Source: Plasmopara viticola
Taxonomy: Eukaryota > Oomycota > Peronosporomycetes > Peronosporales > Peronosporaceae
Assembly: GCA_001695595.3 (NCBI GenBank)
Contig: MBPM02000058.1
Span: forward strand, 468,608-532,607
Direction: 5' to 3'
DNA: 64,000 nucleotides
The notes under the pieces are model-generated. The model ran no database searches. It had not been told where the DNA came from and saw only the letters and a program-made list of their open reading frames with translations. Each line of letters starts with the position of its first letter. The stretch's first letter is position 1. The position numbers and the translations under genes were made by a program. Positions 10,189 to 23,782 of the stretch are shown here, piece after piece.

Positions 10189-13128
10189 CAGGCGGTGCAA
10201 ACTGTACTATCTCGCCTTCTGCTGCCCTAATCAGCTCGCTAGGGTTTACACAATTCCGATTTTCGCTGCTTCTATTGGCGCCGCTGATCAAGGCTTGAAA
10301 GATGACAAGGACAATACTCAGCCGACGAGTTGCATGTGAAGGGAGAAGCTGCGGTCTTTGTTTCGTGAACAATGTGTTTCTAAGTAATTTATTTTCGCAC
10401 TCACCCAGCGGTCATATTCGGTGGTAGTGTAAGACACGTAAAAAGGCTTCTGCATCGAATGAGACAATGCTGTTGTTGAGGACACGAAATCTGTTTCTGC
10501 TTGTGTGTATATTAGCGCGTACACCGAGGTCGACAAGACGGATGTTTGTTGATCTTAATGGCGGTCATTCGTTCAGTCTTAGCGTTACCATATACTTGCG
10601 TCGCACCCATTCTGCATTTTTTTTTACCGTGCGGGTCGATAACGTTCCATTGCATACACAAAGACTGCTCTCTGGTCTCACTTGGATTGCCGTTTCGTGT
10701 GTAGAATTGAGAAGACACGTTTGCCATCAGGTAATAAAGACAACGAATTCTCTCCCTTATCAAAGCAGCTGCTCACATTTGTCGCATGGACGTCTTGTCG
10801 TGTGGACCATATGTAGATGGTTTATGCGACCAATGGTGCGGCATTGGACCACGCGACAGGTACATAGAATCTAACGAGTTTGCGTTATCAAGAATTTACT
10901 ACCGGCATTTCGAGTAAACGAAAGCTTTACAAACATAGATAGCCTACCAGAATTTGAAGTCGCCTCTTTTCTTTCACATCTTGTCGCTCTCATGTGGTCA
11001 ATACCCAGATTGGTTGGCAAACTATCTAAGTAAATAGGATTCTGCAGCTCAAGCACGACCAGGAGCCCACTATTCTTTTCGCACTGCAAGTGGTGAAGCA
11101 TGCGTCGATCGTGCGGTTTCATCCTCATTCTAGCTACATTCCTGGCCACTGGTCACGGCGAACCCAAACAAAAGGCTATTGCTAGCCAACATCCCTTACC
11201 ATCAAGAAATCCTGTCATTCGCACTGGTCACGAAGACCCTACCCATCGTGGTTCCCGAGATCATTAACGACAAGGCGGGGAGTAAGCGTCGTGGAATCCA
11301 TCGATAAACCATGCAAGCAAGACAAGTTGACTCGCCATGTCCCATTCAACATGAGCAGAATAAAGCAATCATTTTATCGGTAAAATACCCTACACGATAC
11401 GGAAAATCGTACTGCTTGAGTAACAAAAACAATACAATGTTCTTCTGAATTGGCTTACTCTTTCAACTCAGTTGCTTAATTTTTGATGGCGAAAAATACC
11501 GCGGTCTGAGATTCAATTTCGTCTTGTCGTTATGACTCGGTCAAGTTTACTTCGCGGAAGTCCGTGTGCTGTCTATACTCTTAATTCTCAAAGTATGGTA
11601 AGTAAAGATCTAAGGGCCGTTTCGCAATTAAAATTGGCGCTTCTCCTTGCGTGTCGAGGTAGGGCGTGCTTGTATTTTCGGTAAGGCTAGCACACTCAGG
11701 TATGATATACCCGTTTCAGACATGCTAGTACAAAATTGCTTTCTATGTTTTGTGGCCAGATTACTTCAAGTTACAGGGATCAGCTTTGCTTTATAATGTA
11801 AACGAACCGCAAGTGATTTGGTGAGAGTATACGAGCTGACGGCATTGCCACCAGCCAGTCCTTACATGCAAGAATGACGCACTTTGTATTCAATACCGCG
11901 GTATTTCACACACATCAATCGCGTTACTTAAAAGTTATGACACGTTACCGTATGTCATAATACTAGTTTAATTTAAATTAGGCGAAAAAGCCTTAATTTG
12001 AGAGCGACTCAGTCCTCATTACACCATTTCAATTTGACAGCTAGCGCAATGGTTCCCGTGTCTTAAAAGTGAAAGCAGACAGTAATTCGTTGTTATGCTA
12101 TGCACTGCATCATTCCTTTAAGTTACGATCGTAAATGAATAGCGTCCTAAGTAAACGACAGTTATCTTAATCATTGCATCAGCTTTAGCAGCTGTACACC
12201 TTAAATTTTGTTGACCATTTCTAAAGCTGAACAACAGACGAAAATTCTGATAGTAATATGTTGTAGAATCACAGCATTGTGCATTGGCGCAATATGTGTT
12301 GTACTCGTCTAATGGCGCTTCCACCTAACGATGATAAATTGGAAGGCTCTCACGGTCGCATTGATCACTGTTGTGACTAAACTCGGACACACAGCTTACT
12401 AGACGACAGCCGAGGGATGCTTTAAGCCGATTCGATAATGTTTGAGACTGCAGCTTTATTTTGCAGTACTGTCAACCTTTGAGTTCATTATGGCTCCTGA
12501 TTAGTGTGCGATTAAGAGGTGTCCGAGTGCTAGTATGTTGCTTGTCGCGCTTTGACACAGTACTTTGCGTCGAGCCATTTAAAAATATTCAGTTATAAAA
12601 ATTGCTTACGCTTTGGCTTTTCAAGTGCACACCGCACAGTGTTTATACACCCTTTTTATTATGAAGTCACTACAGTATTCGTTCACCACCCCATATCCCA
12701 CTTTTTGTGGCACGCCAATACCATCTTCTTGGTGTTCGATTGACTGTTGATTCACACACACACACACACACAAAAGTTGAAATGTAGAAAAGCAGCGCGG
12801 ATCGGGTGGAAGTCGGAGTAAAAAACTCAAGACGAAGGAGGAGCTGAAGCATAGTTTGTGATGACCAAATACGACGCAGAGGAGGACGAACATGCCGTAG
12901 GGCTGCAGACCGCAGAGGACGCACAACGAACCCACCGACAGTTGGGCACTCAGAGCTTTGGCTAGGCGAGAAGTTCCTATTACCAAGTCGGATTGCGTAC
13001 CAGATCAAGAGATTTCATGAAGTATGTTTACACGAGATACAGAGTAAATCTCGAGACATTCGAACAACAACTCGCAAAGATCAACGGAAAGCTCGTCGTC
13101 AATACGTCTTGACCGAGAGTTGATACGC
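9836..13128 (+). repeat. Array unit 4 (type A)
   Basis: 3,293 bp. Right part carries the cactgttgtgactaaactcgg form, while the cctaacgatg form of units 1 and 3 is kept just before it, another mosaic boundary near 12,340-12,370. (CA)10 at 12753-12772. Confidence 0.95.
11100..11267 (+). CDS. Secreted small peptide ORF (unit 4 copy)
   Basis: Same 55 codons as the unit 1 copy. AATAAA follows at the same spacing. Confidence 0.55.
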   Translation: MRRSCGFILILATFLATGHGEPKQKAIASQHPLPSRNPVIRTGHEDPTHRGSRDH

Positions 13129-13480
13129 AGTGGCTGGCTTTACAAGCAGGCGAATGTCATGTACGTATATGAAGAAGAATCTTAATTGCGCGAATGTGAA
13201 TCAACTTGAGAGTTTTTAGGAAAAGGTGGTAACGACGATATTTTGTACTGGTTAAGAGAACGAGCGTAGCAACAGGAGAGTAGTGGGTATCGCTGCAATT
13301 GCAATTTTGACAAGCCACGTGGGAGATGCAGTTGCAGGATGGCATGCTGTCTGAACGCTTTTTAAAGATGAAACCAAGCGAACGTTCTGTTTTAAGGTAG
13401 CTGGTGAAGAATATTTTTTGTCTGTTCTGGATCGAGCGACGAAGACGCGAGCACCTGGATCTGTTTACTGCAGAGTTTAG
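12776..13480 (+). pseudogene. Decayed PH-domain gene (unit 4/5 boundary)
   Basis: Carries aatacgtcttgacc, in which Tyr of GKLVVNTY becomes Ser before the same stop. Otherwise as the other type A copies. Confidence 0.48.
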
Positions 13481-16427
13481 CAGGCGGTGCAAACTGTACT
13501 ATCTCGCCTTCTGCTGCCCTAATCAGCTCGCTAGGGTTTACACAATTCCGATTTTCGCTGCTTCTATTGGCGCCGCTGATCAAGGCTTGAAAGATGACAA
13601 GGACAATACTCAGCCGACGAGTTGCATGTGAAGGGAGAAGCTGCGGTCTTTGTTTCGTGAACAATGTGTTTCTAAGTAATTTATTTTCGCACTCACCCAG
13701 CGGTCATATTCGGTGGTAGTGTAAGACACGTAAAAAGGCTTCTGCATCGAATGAGACAATGCTGTTGTTGAGGACACGAAATCTGTTTCTGCTTGTGTGT
13801 ATATTAGCGCGTACACCGAGGTCGACAAGACGGATGTTTGTTGATCTTAATGGCGGTCATTCGTTCAGTCTTAGCGTTACCATATACTTGCGTCGCACCC
13901 ATTCTGCATTTTTTTTTACCGTGCGGGTCGATAACGTTCCATTGCATACACAAAGACTGCTCTCTGGTCTCACTTGGATTGCCGTTTCGTGTGTAGAATT
14001 GAGAAGACGCGTTTGCCATCAGGTAATAAAGACAACGAATTCTCTCCCTTATCAAAGCAGCTGCTCACATTTGTCGCATGGACGTCTTGTCGTGTGGACC
14101 ATATGTAGATGGTTTATGCGACCAATGGTGCGGCATTGGACCACGCGACAGGTACATAGAATCTAACGAGTTTGCGTTATCAAGAATTTACTACCGGCAT
14201 TCCAGTAAACGAAAGCTTTACAAACATAGATAGCCTACCAGAATTTGAAGTCGCCTCTTTTCTTTCACATCTTGTCGCTCTCATGTGGTCGTACCCAGAT
14301 TGGTTGGCAAACTATCTAAGTAAATAGGATTCTGCAGCTCAAGCACGACCAGGAGCCCACTATTCTTTTCGCACTGCAAGTGGTGAAGCATGCGTCGATC
14401 GTGCGGTTTCATCCTCATTCTAGCTACATTCCTGGCCACTGGTCACGGCGAACCCAAACAAAAGGCTATTGCTAGCCAACATCCCTTACCATCAAGAAAT
14501 CCTGTCATTCGCACTGGTCACGAAGACCCTACCCATCGTGGTTCCCGAGATCATTAACGACAAGGCGGGGAGTAAGCGTCGTGGAATCCATCGATAAACC
14601 ATGCAAGCAAGACAAGTTGACTCGCCATGTCCCATTCAACATGAGCAGAATAAAGCAATCATTTTATCGGTAAAATACCCTACACGATACGGAAAATCGT
14701 ACTGCTTTGTAACAAAAACAATACAATGTTCTTCTGAATTGGCTTACTCTTTCAACTCAGTTGCTTAATTTTTTGATGGTGAAAAATACCGCGGTCTGAG
14801 ATTCAATTTCGTCTTGTCGTTATGACTCGGTCAAGTTTACTTCGGGAAGTCCGTGTGCTGTCTATACTCTTAATTCTCAAAGTATGGTAAGTAAAGATCT
14901 AAGGGCCGTTTCGCAATTAAAATTGGCGCTTCTCCTTGCGTGTCGAGGTAGGGTCTGCTTGTATTTTCGGTAAGGCTAGCACACTCAGGTATGATATACC
15001 CGTTTCAGACATGCTAGTACAAAAATTGCTTTCTATGTTTTGTGGCCAGATTACTTCAAGTTACAGGGATCAGCTTTGCTTTATAATGTAAACGAACCGC
15101 AAGTGATTTGGTGAGAGTATACGAGCTGACGGCATTGCCACCAGCCAGTCCTTACATGCAAGAATGACGCACTTTGTATTCAATACCGCGGTATTTCACA
15201 CACATCAATCGCGTTACTTAAAAGTTATGACACGTTACCGTATGTCATAATACTAGTTTAATTTAAATTAGGCGAAAAAGCCTTAATTTGAGAGCGACTC
15301 AGTCCTCATTACACCATTTCAATTTGACAGCTAGCGCAATGGTTCCCGTGTCTTAAAAGTGAAAGCAGCAGCAATTCGTTGTTATGCAATGCACTGCATC
15401 ATTCCTTCAAGTTACGATCGTAAATGAATAGCGTCCTAAGTAAACCGACAGTTATTTTAATCATTGCATCAGTTTTAGCAGCTGTACAACCTTTGAAATT
15501 TTGTTGACCATTTCTAAAGCTGAACAACAGACGAAAATTCTGATAGTAATTAAAATGTTGTAGAATCACAGCATTGTGCATTGGCGCAATATGTGTTGTA
15601 CTCGTCTAATGGCGCTTCCACCAAGTGATGATAAATTAAAGGCTCTCACGGTCGCATTGATCACTGTTGTGACTAGAATCGGACACACAGCTTACTAGAC
15701 GACAGCCGAGGGATGCTTTAAGCCGATTCGATAATGTTATGAGACTGCAGCTTTATTTTGCAGTACTGTCAACCTTTGAGTTCATTATGGCTCCTGCTCA
15801 GTGTGCGATTAAGAGGTGTCCGAGTGCTACTATGTTGCTTGTCGCGCTTTGACACAGTACTTTGCGTCGAGCCATTTAAAAATATTCAGTTATAAAAATT
15901 GCTTACGCTTTGGCTTTTCAAGTCCACACCGCACAGTGTTTAAACACCCTATTTATTATGGAGTCACTACAGTATTCGTTCACCACCCCATATCCCACTT
16001 TTTGTGGCACGCCAATACCATCTTCTTGGTGTTCGATTGACTGTTGATTCACACACACACACACACACACAAAAGTTGAAATGTAGAAAAGCAGCGCGGA
16101 TCGGGTGGAAGTCGGAGTAAAAAACTCAAGACGAAGGAGGAGCTGAAGCATAGTTTGTGATGACCAAATACGACGCAGAGGAGGACGAACATGCCGTAGG
16201 GCTGCAGACCGCAGAGGACGCACAACGAACCCACCGACAGTTGGGCACTCAGAGCTTTGGCTAGGCGAGAAGTTCCTATTACCAAGTCGGATTGCGTACC
16301 AGATCAAGAGATTTCATGAAGTATGTTTACACGAGATACAGAGTAAATCTCGAGACATTCGAACAACAACTCGCAAAGATCAACGGAAAGCTCGTCGTCA
16401 ATACGTCTTGACCGAGAGTTGATACGC
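13129..16427 (+). repeat. Array unit 5 (type A)
   Basis: 3,299 bp. It has a one-base loss in ttcgggaagtccg near 14,842 and the gctcctgctcagtg variant near 15,790, otherwise seen in unit 9. (CA)11 at 16050-16071. Confidence 0.95.
14390..14557 (+). CDS. Secreted small peptide ORF (unit 5 copy)
   Basis: Same 55 codons as the unit 1 copy. Indels begin only about 150 bp downstream (ctgctttgtaac). Confidence 0.55.
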   Translation: MRRSCGFILILATFLATGHGEPKQKAIASQHPLPSRNPVIRTGHEDPTHRGSRDH

Positions 16428-16779
16428 AGTGGCTGGCTTTACAAGCAGGCGAATGTCATGTACGTATATGAAGAAGAATCTTAATTGCGCGAATGTGAAT
16501 CAACTTGAGAGTTTTTAGGAAAAGGTGGTAACGACGATATTTTGTACTGGTTAAGAGAACGAGCGTAGCAACAGGAGAGTAGTGGGTATCGCTGCAATTG
16601 CAATTTTGTCAAGCCACGTGGGAGATGCAGTTGCAGGATGGCATGCTGTCTAAACGCTTTTTAAAGATGAAACCAAGCGAACGTTCTGTTTTAAGGTAGC
16701 TGGTGAAGAATATTTTTTGTCTGTTCTGGATCGAGCGACGAAGACGCGAGCACCTGGATCTGTTTACTGCAGAGTTTAG
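16075..16779 (+). pseudogene. Decayed PH-domain gene (unit 5/6 boundary)
   Basis: As the unit 4/5 copy. A private tttgtcaagcc replaces tttgacaagcc in the linker between PH strands. Confidence 0.48.
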
Positions 16780-19032
16780 CAGGCGGTGCAAACTGTACTA
16801 TCTCGCCTTCTGCTGCCCTAATCAGCTCGCTAGGGTTTACACAATTCCGATTTTCGCTGCTTCTATTGGCGCCGCTGATCAAGGCTTGAAAGATGACAAG
16901 GACAATACTCAGCCGACGAGTTGCATGTGAAGGGAGAAGCTGCGGTCTTTGTTTCGTGAACAATGTGTTTCTAAGTAATTTATTTTCGCACTCACCCAGC
17001 GGTCATATTCGGTGGTAGTGTAAGACACGTAAAAAGGCTTCTGCATCGAATGAGACAATGCTGTTGTTGAGGACACGAAATCTGTTTCTGCTTGTGTGTA
17101 TATTAGCGCGTACACCGAGGTCGACAAGACGGATGTTTGTTGATCTTAATGGCGGTCATTCGTTCAGTCTTAGCGTTACCATATACTTGCGTCGCACCCA
17201 TTCTGCATTTTTTTTTACCGTGCGGGTCGATAACGTTCCATTGCATACACAAAGACTGCTCTCTGGTCTCACTTGGATTGCCGTTTCGTGTGTAGAATTG
17301 AGAAGACGCGTTTGCCATCAGGTAATAAAGACAACGAATTCTCTCCCTTATCAAAGCAGCTGCTCACATTTGTCGCATGGACGTCTTGTCGTGTGGACCA
17401 TATGTAGATGGTTTATGCGACCAATGGTGCGGCATTGGACCACGCGACAGGTACATAGAATCTAACGAGTTTGCGTTATCAAGAATTTACTACCGGCATT
17501 CCGAGTAAACGAAAGCTTTACAAACATAGATAGCCTACCAGAATTTGAAGTCGCCTCTTTTCTTTCACATCTTGTCGCTCTCATGTGGTCAATACCCAGA
17601 TTGGTTGGCAAACTATCTAAGTAAATAGGATTCTGCAGCTCAAGCACGACCAGGAGCCCACTATTCTTTTCGCACTGCAAGTGGTGAAGCATGCGTCGAT
17701 CGTGCGGTTTCATCCTCATTCTAGCTACATTCCTGGCCACTGGTCACGGCGAACCCAAACAAAAGGCTATTGCTAGCCAACATCCCTTACCATCAAGAAA
17801 TCCTGTCATTCGCACTGGTCACGAAGACCCTACCCATCGTGGTTCCCGAGATCATTAACGACAAGGCGGGGAGTAAGCGTCGTGAAATCCATCGATAAAC
17901 CATGCAAGCAAGACAAGTTGACTCGCCATGTCCCATTCAACATGAGCAGAATAAAGCAATCATTTTATCGGTAAAATACCCTACACGATACGGAAAATCG
18001 CACTGCTTTGGTAACAAAAACAATACAATGTTCTTCTGAATTGGCTTACTCTTTCAACTCAGTTGCTTAATTTTTTGATGGTGAAAAATACCGCGGTCTG
18101 AGATTCAATTTCGTCTTGTCGTTATGACTCGGTCAAGTTTACTTCGCGGAAGTCCGTGTGCTGTCTATACTCTTAATTCTCAAAGTATGGTAAGTAAAGA
18201 TCTAAGGGCCGTTTCGCAATTAAAATTGGCGCTTCTCCTTGCGTGTCGAGGTAGGGTCTGCTTGTATTTTCGGTAAGGCTAGCACACTCAGGTATGATAT
18301 ACCCGTTTCAGACATGCTAGTACAAAATTGCTTTCTATGTTTTGTGGCCAGATTACTTCAAGTTACAGGGATCAGCTTTGCTTTATAATGTAAAGAACCG
18401 CAAGTGATTTGGTGAGAGTATACGAGCTGACGGCAATGCCACCAGCCAGTACTTACACGCGAGAATGACGCACTCTGTATTCAGTACCTTTAAAAATATT
18501 CAATTATAAAAATTGCTTACGCTTTGGCTTTTCAAGTGCACACCGCACAGTGTTTATACACCCTTTTTATTATGAAGTCACTACAGTATTCGTTCACCAC
18601 CCCATATCCCCACTTTTTGTGGCACGCCAACACCATCTTCTCGGTATTCAATTGACTGTTGATACACACACACACACAAAAGTTGAAATGTAGAAAAGCA
18701 GCGTGGATCCGGTGGAAGTCGGAGTAAAAACTCAAGACGAAGGAGGAGCTGAAGCATAGTTTGTGATGACCAAATACGACGCAGAGGAGGACGTCATGCC
18801 GTAGGGCTGCAGACCGCAGAGGACGCACAACGAACCCACCGATAGTTGGGCACTCAGAGCTTTGGCTAGGCGAGAAATTCCTATTACCAAGTCGGATTGC
18901 GTACCAGATCAAGAGATTTCATGAAGTATGTTTACACGAGATACAGAGTAAATCTCGAGACATTCGAACAACAACTCGCAAAGATCAACGGAAAGCTCGT
19001 CGTCAATACGTATTGACCGAGAGTTGATACGC
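16428..19032 (+). repeat. Array unit 6, A/B chimera with ~690 bp deletion
   Basis: Only 2,605 bp. From 16428 to about 18,486 it is type A. At 18,486-18,490 attcagtacc runs straight into tttaaaaatattc, skipping about 690 bp that are present at 15188-15874 of unit 5. From the junction onward it carries type B markers (ccaacaccatcttctcggtattcaa, gttgatacac). The palindrome, hairpin and adjoining region are therefore absent from this unit. Confidence 0.93.
17691..17858 (+). CDS. Secreted small peptide ORF (unit 6 copy)
   Basis: Same 55 codons. Intact although this unit is an A/B chimera; the 690 bp deletion starts 0.6 kb downstream and leaves the ORF and its AATAAA in place. Confidence 0.55.
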   Translation: MRRSCGFILILATFLATGHGEPKQKAIASQHPLPSRNPVIRTGHEDPTHRGSRDH

Positions 19033-19386
19033 AGTGGCTGGCTTTACAAGCAGGCGAATGTCATGTACGTATATGAAGAAGAATCTTAATTGCGCGAATG
19101 TGAATCAACTTGAGAGTTTTTAGGAAAAGGTGGTAACGACGATATTTTGTACTGGTTAAGAGAACGAGCGTAGCAACAGGAGAGTAGTGGGTATCGCTGC
19201 AATTGCAATTTTGACAAGCCACGTGGAGTGATGCAGTTGCAAAATGGCATGCTGTCTGAACGCTTTTTAGAGATGTGACAAAGCAAACATTCTGTTTTTT
19301 AAGGCAGCTGGTGAAGAATATTTTTGTCTGCTCTGGATCGAGCGACGACGACGCGAGCACCTGGATCTGTTTACTGCAGAGTTTAG
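18682..19386 (+). pseudogene. Decayed PH-domain gene (unit 6/7 boundary)
   Basis: One base lost in gaggacgtcatgcc shifts the acidic segment, as it does in the unit 10/11 copy. The FCFKV strand region reads gtgacaaagcaaacattctg with a longer T run. Confidence 0.48.
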
Positions 19387-22351
19387 CAGGCGGTGTAAAC
19401 TGTACTATCTCGCCTTCTGCTGCCCTAATCAGCTCGCTAGGGTTTACACAATTCCGATTTTCGCTGCTTCTATTGGCGCCGCTGATCAAGGCTTGAAAGA
19501 TGACAAGGACAATACGCAGCCGACGAGTTGCATGTGAAGGGAGAAGCTGCGGTCTTTGTTTCGTGAACAATGTGTTTCTAAGTAATTTATTTTCGCACTC
19601 ACCCAGCGGTCATATTCGGTGGTAGTGTAAGACACGTAAAAAGGCTTCTGCATCGAATGAGACAATGCTGCAAACCGTTGAGGACACGAAATTTGTTTCT
19701 GCTTGTGTGTATATTAGCGCGTACACCGAGGTCGACAAGACGGATGTTTGTTGATCTAAATGCCGGTCATTTGTTCAGTCTTAGCGTTACCATATACTTG
19801 CGTCGCACCCATTCTGCATTTTTTTCAGAGCGGGTCGATAACGTTCCATTGCATACACAAAGACTGCTCTCTGGTCTCACTTGGATTGCCGTTTAGTGTG
19901 TAGAATTGAGAAGACGCGTTTGCCATCAGGTAATAAAGACAACGGATTCTCTCCCTTATCAAAGCAGCTGCTCATATTTGTCGCATGGACGTCATGTCGT
20001 GTGGACCATATGTAGATGGTTTATGCGACCAATGGTGCGGCATTGGACCACACGACAGGTACATAGAATCTAACGAGTTTGCGTTATCAAGAATTTACTA
20101 CCGGCATTCCAAGTAAACGAAAGCTTTACAAACATAGATAGTCTACCAAAATTTTAATTCGCCTCTTTTCTTTCACATCTTGTCGCTCTCATGTGGTCGT
20201 TACCCAGATTGGTTGGCAAACTATCTAAGTAAATAGGATTCTGCAGCTCAAGCACGACCAGGAGCCCACTATTCTTTTCGCACTGCAAGTGGTGAAGCAT
20301 GCGTCGATCGTGCGGTTTCATCCTCATTCTAGCTACATTCCTGGCCACTGGTCACGGCGAACCCAAACAAAAGGCTATTGCTAGCCAACATCCCTTACCA
20401 TCAAGAAATCCTGTCATTCGCACTGGTCACGAAGACCCTACCCATCGTGGTTCCCGAGATCATTAACGACAAGGCGGGGAGTAAGCGTCGTGGAATCCAC
20501 CGTTAAACCATGCAAGCAAGACAAGTTGACTCGCCATGTCCCATTCAACATGAGCAGAATAAAGCAATCATTTTATCGGGAAAATACCCTACACGATTCG
20601 GAAAATCGTACTGTTTTAGTAACAAAAACAATACAATGTTCTTCTGACTTGGATTACTCTTTTAACTCAGTTGCTTAATTCTTTGATGGCGAAAATACCG
20701 CGGTCTGAAATACAATTTCGTCTTGTCGTTATGACTCGGTCAAGTTACACCGGGGAAGTCCGTGTGCTGTCTATTGTTTCAACTCTAAAAGTATGGTAAG
20801 TAAAGATCTAGGGGCCGTTTCGCAATTAAAATTGGCGCTTCTCCTTGCGTGTCGAGGTAGGGTCTGCTTGTATTTTCGGCAAGGCTAGCACACTCAGGTA
20901 AGATATACCCGTTCCAGACGTGCTAGTACCAAATTGCTTTCTATGTTTTGTGGCCAGATTTCTTCAAGTTACAGGGGTCAGCTTTGCTTTATAATGTAAA
21001 CGAACCGCAAGTGATTTGGTGAGAGTATACGAGCTGACGGCATTGCCACCAGCCAGTACTTACATGCAAGAATGACGCACTTTGTATTCAATATCGCGGT
21101 ATTTCACACACATCAATCGCATTACTTAAAAGTTATGACACGTTTCCGTATGTCATAATACTAGTGTGTTATTGCCCGTCTCATCTAAATTAGGCGAGCA
21201 GTATGAAAAAGCCTTTTTTTGAGAGCGACTCAGTCCTCATTACACCATTTCAATTTGACAGCTAGCGCAATGGTTCCCGTGTCTTAAAAGAAGTGAAAGC
21301 AGACAGTAATTTGATGTTATGCTATGCAACTGCATCATTCCTTTAAGTTACGATCGTAAATGAATAGCGTCCTAAGTAAACGACAGTTATCTTAATCATT
21401 GCATCAGCTTTAGCAGCTGTACCACCTTAAAGATTTTTTTGACCGTTTCTATAACTGACCCGAAAACGAAAATTCTGATAACAATATGTTGTGGAATAAC
21501 AGCATTGTGCATTGGCGCAATATGTAGTATACCATCTGATGGCGCTTCCACAAAGTGATGACAAATTCAAAGGCTCTCACGGTCGCATTGATCACTGTTG
21601 TGACTAAACTCGGACACACAGCTTACTAGACGACAGCCGAGGGCTGCTTTAAGCCGATTCGATAATGTTTTGAGACTGCAGCTTTATTTTGCAGTACTGT
21701 CAACCTTTGAGTCCATTATGGCTCCTGATTAATGTGCGATTAAGAGGTGTCCGAGTGCTAGTATGTTGCTTGTCGCGCTTTGACACAGTACTTTGCGTCG
21801 AGCCATTTAAAAATATTCAATTATAAAAATTGCTTACGCTTTGGCTTTTCAAGTGCACACCGCACAGTGTTTATACACCCTTTTTATTATGGAGTCACTA
21901 CAGTATTCGTTCACCACCCCATATCCCCACTTTTTGTGGCACGCCAACACCATCTTCTCGGTATTCAATTGACTGTTGATACACACACACACACAAAAAG
22001 TTGAAATGTAGAAAAGCAGCGCGGATCCGGTGGAAGTCGGAGTAAAAACTCAAGACGAAGGAGGAGCTGAAGCCAAGTTTGTGATGACCAAATACGACGC
22101 AGAGGAGGAAGAACATGCGGTAGGGCTGCAGACCGCACAGGACGCACAACGAACTCACCGACAGTTGGGCACTCAGAGCTTTGGCTAGGTGAGAAGTTCC
22201 TATTACCAAGTCGGATTGCGTACCAGATCAAGAGATTTCATGAAGTATGTTTACACGAGATACAGAGTAAATCTCGAGACATTCGAACAACAACTCGCAA
22301 AGATCAACGGAAAGCTCGTCGTCAATACGTATTGACCGAGAGTTGATACGC
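19033..22351 (+). repeat. Array unit 7 (type B)
   Basis: 3,319 bp. First fully type B unit: TAG at the diagnostic codon near 19894 and gtgttattgcccgtctcatc after the hairpin. It has gtgacaaagcaaacattctg instead of gaaaccaagcgaacgttctg in the PH remnant, a form shared with unit 9. Confidence 0.95.
20299..20466 (+). CDS. Secreted small peptide ORF (unit 7 copy)
   Basis: Same 55 codons. First copy in a type B unit, showing that the coding sequence is the same in both subtypes. Confidence 0.55.
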   Translation: MRRSCGFILILATFLATGHGEPKQKAIASQHPLPSRNPVIRTGHEDPTHRGSRDH

Positions 22352-22703
22352 AGTGGCTGGCTTTACAAGCAGGCGGATGTCATGTACGTATATGAAGAAG
22401 AATCTTAATTGCGCGAATGTGAATCAACTTGAGAGTTTTCAGAAAAAGGTGGTAACGACGATATTTTGTACTGGTTAAGAGAACGAGCGTAGCAACAGGA
22501 GGTAGTGGGTATCGCTGCAATTGCAATTTTGACAAGCCACGTGGAGAGATGCAGTTGCAGGATGGCATGCTGTCTAAACGCTTTTTAAAGATGAAACCAA
22601 GCGAACGTTCTGTTTTAAGGTAGCTGTTGAAGAATATTTTTTGTCTGTTCTGGATCAAGCGACGACGACGCGAGCACCTGGATCTGTTTACTGCAGAGTT
22701 TAG
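22000..22703 (+). pseudogene. Decayed PH-domain gene (unit 7/8 boundary)
   Basis: Type B form: the AAG codon is present in gaagccaagtttgtg, so the open stretch from before the acidic segment to LGTQSFG is continuous. The anchor-side PH lesions are unchanged. Confidence 0.5.
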
Positions 22704-22973
22704 CAGGCGGTGTAAACTGTACTATCTCGCCTTCTGCTGCCCTAATCAGATCGCTAGGGTTTACACAATTCCGATTTTCGCTGCTTCTATTGGCGCCGCT
22801 GATCAAGGCTTGAAAGATGACAAGGACAATACGCAGCCGACGAGTTGCATGTGAAGGGAGAAGCTGCGGTCTTTGTTTCGTGAACAATGTGTTTCTAAGT
22901 AATTTATTTTCCCACTCACCCAGCGGTCATATTCGGTGGTAGTGTAAGACACGTAAAAAGGCTTCTGCATCGA

Positions 22974-23216
22974 ATGAGACAATGCTGTAAACCGTTGAGG
23001 ACACGAAATTTGTTTCTGCTTGTGTGTATATTAGCGCGTACACCGAGGTCGACAAGACGGATGTTTGTTGATCTTAATGGCGGTCATTCGTTCAGTCTTA
23101 GCGTTACCATATACTTGCGTCGCACCCATTCTGCATTTTTTTTTACCGTGCGGGTCGATAACGTTCCATTGCATACACAAAGACTGCTCTCTGGTCTCAC
23201 TTGGATTGCCGTTTAG
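22974..23216 (+). CDS. ORF2, type B form, 80 codons, function unknown
   Basis: In type B units the frame stops at TAG in gccgtttagtg where type A has CGT, giving 77-80 codons: 19657-19896, 22974-23216, 26292-26525, 29594-29836, 32906-33148, 36219-36461, 39531-39773, 55313-55555, 58606-58839 and 61867-62109. In unit 14 the frame begins at 47294 and is cut by copia-2 at 47535. Same caveats as the longer type A form. Confidence 0.2.
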   Translation: MRQCCKPLRTRNLFLLVCILARTPRSTRRMFVDLNGGHSFSLSVTIYLRRTHSAFFFTVRVDNVPLHTQRLLSGLTWIAV

Positions 23217-23614
23217 TGTGTAGAATTGAGAAGACGCGTTTGCCATCAGGTAATAAAGACAACGGATTCTCTCCCTTATCAAAGCAGCTGCTCATATTTG
23301 TCGCATGGACGTCATGTCGTGTGGACCATATGTAGATGGTTTATGCGACCAATGGTGCGGCATTGGACCACACGACAGGTACACAGAATCTAACGAGTTT
23401 GCGTTATCAAGAATTTACTACCGGCATTCCAAGTTTACGAAAGCTTTACATAGATAGCCTACCAGAATTTTAATTCGCCTCTTTTCTTTCACATCTTGTC
23501 GCTCTCATGTGGTCGTTACCCAGATTGGTTGGCAAACTATCTAAGTAAATAGGATTCTGCAGCTCAAGCACGACCAGGAGCCCACTATTCTTTTCGCACT
23601 GCAAGTGGTGAAGC

Positions 23615-23782
23615 ATGCGTCGATCGTGCGGTTTCATCCTCATTCTAGCTACATTCCTGGCCACTGGTCACGGCGAACCCAAACAAAAGGCTATTGCTAG
23701 CCAACATCCCTTACCATCAAGAAATCCTGTCATTCGCACTGGTCACGAAGACCCTACCCATCGTGGTTCCCGAGATCATTAA
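23615..23782 (+). CDS. Secreted small peptide ORF (unit 8 copy)
   Basis: Same 55 codons. The stretch just past the stop has gagttagcg, which puts a stop codon into the overlapping alternative frame but leaves this one untouched. Confidence 0.55.
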   Translation: MRRSCGFILILATFLATGHGEPKQKAIASQHPLPSRNPVIRTGHEDPTHRGSRDH

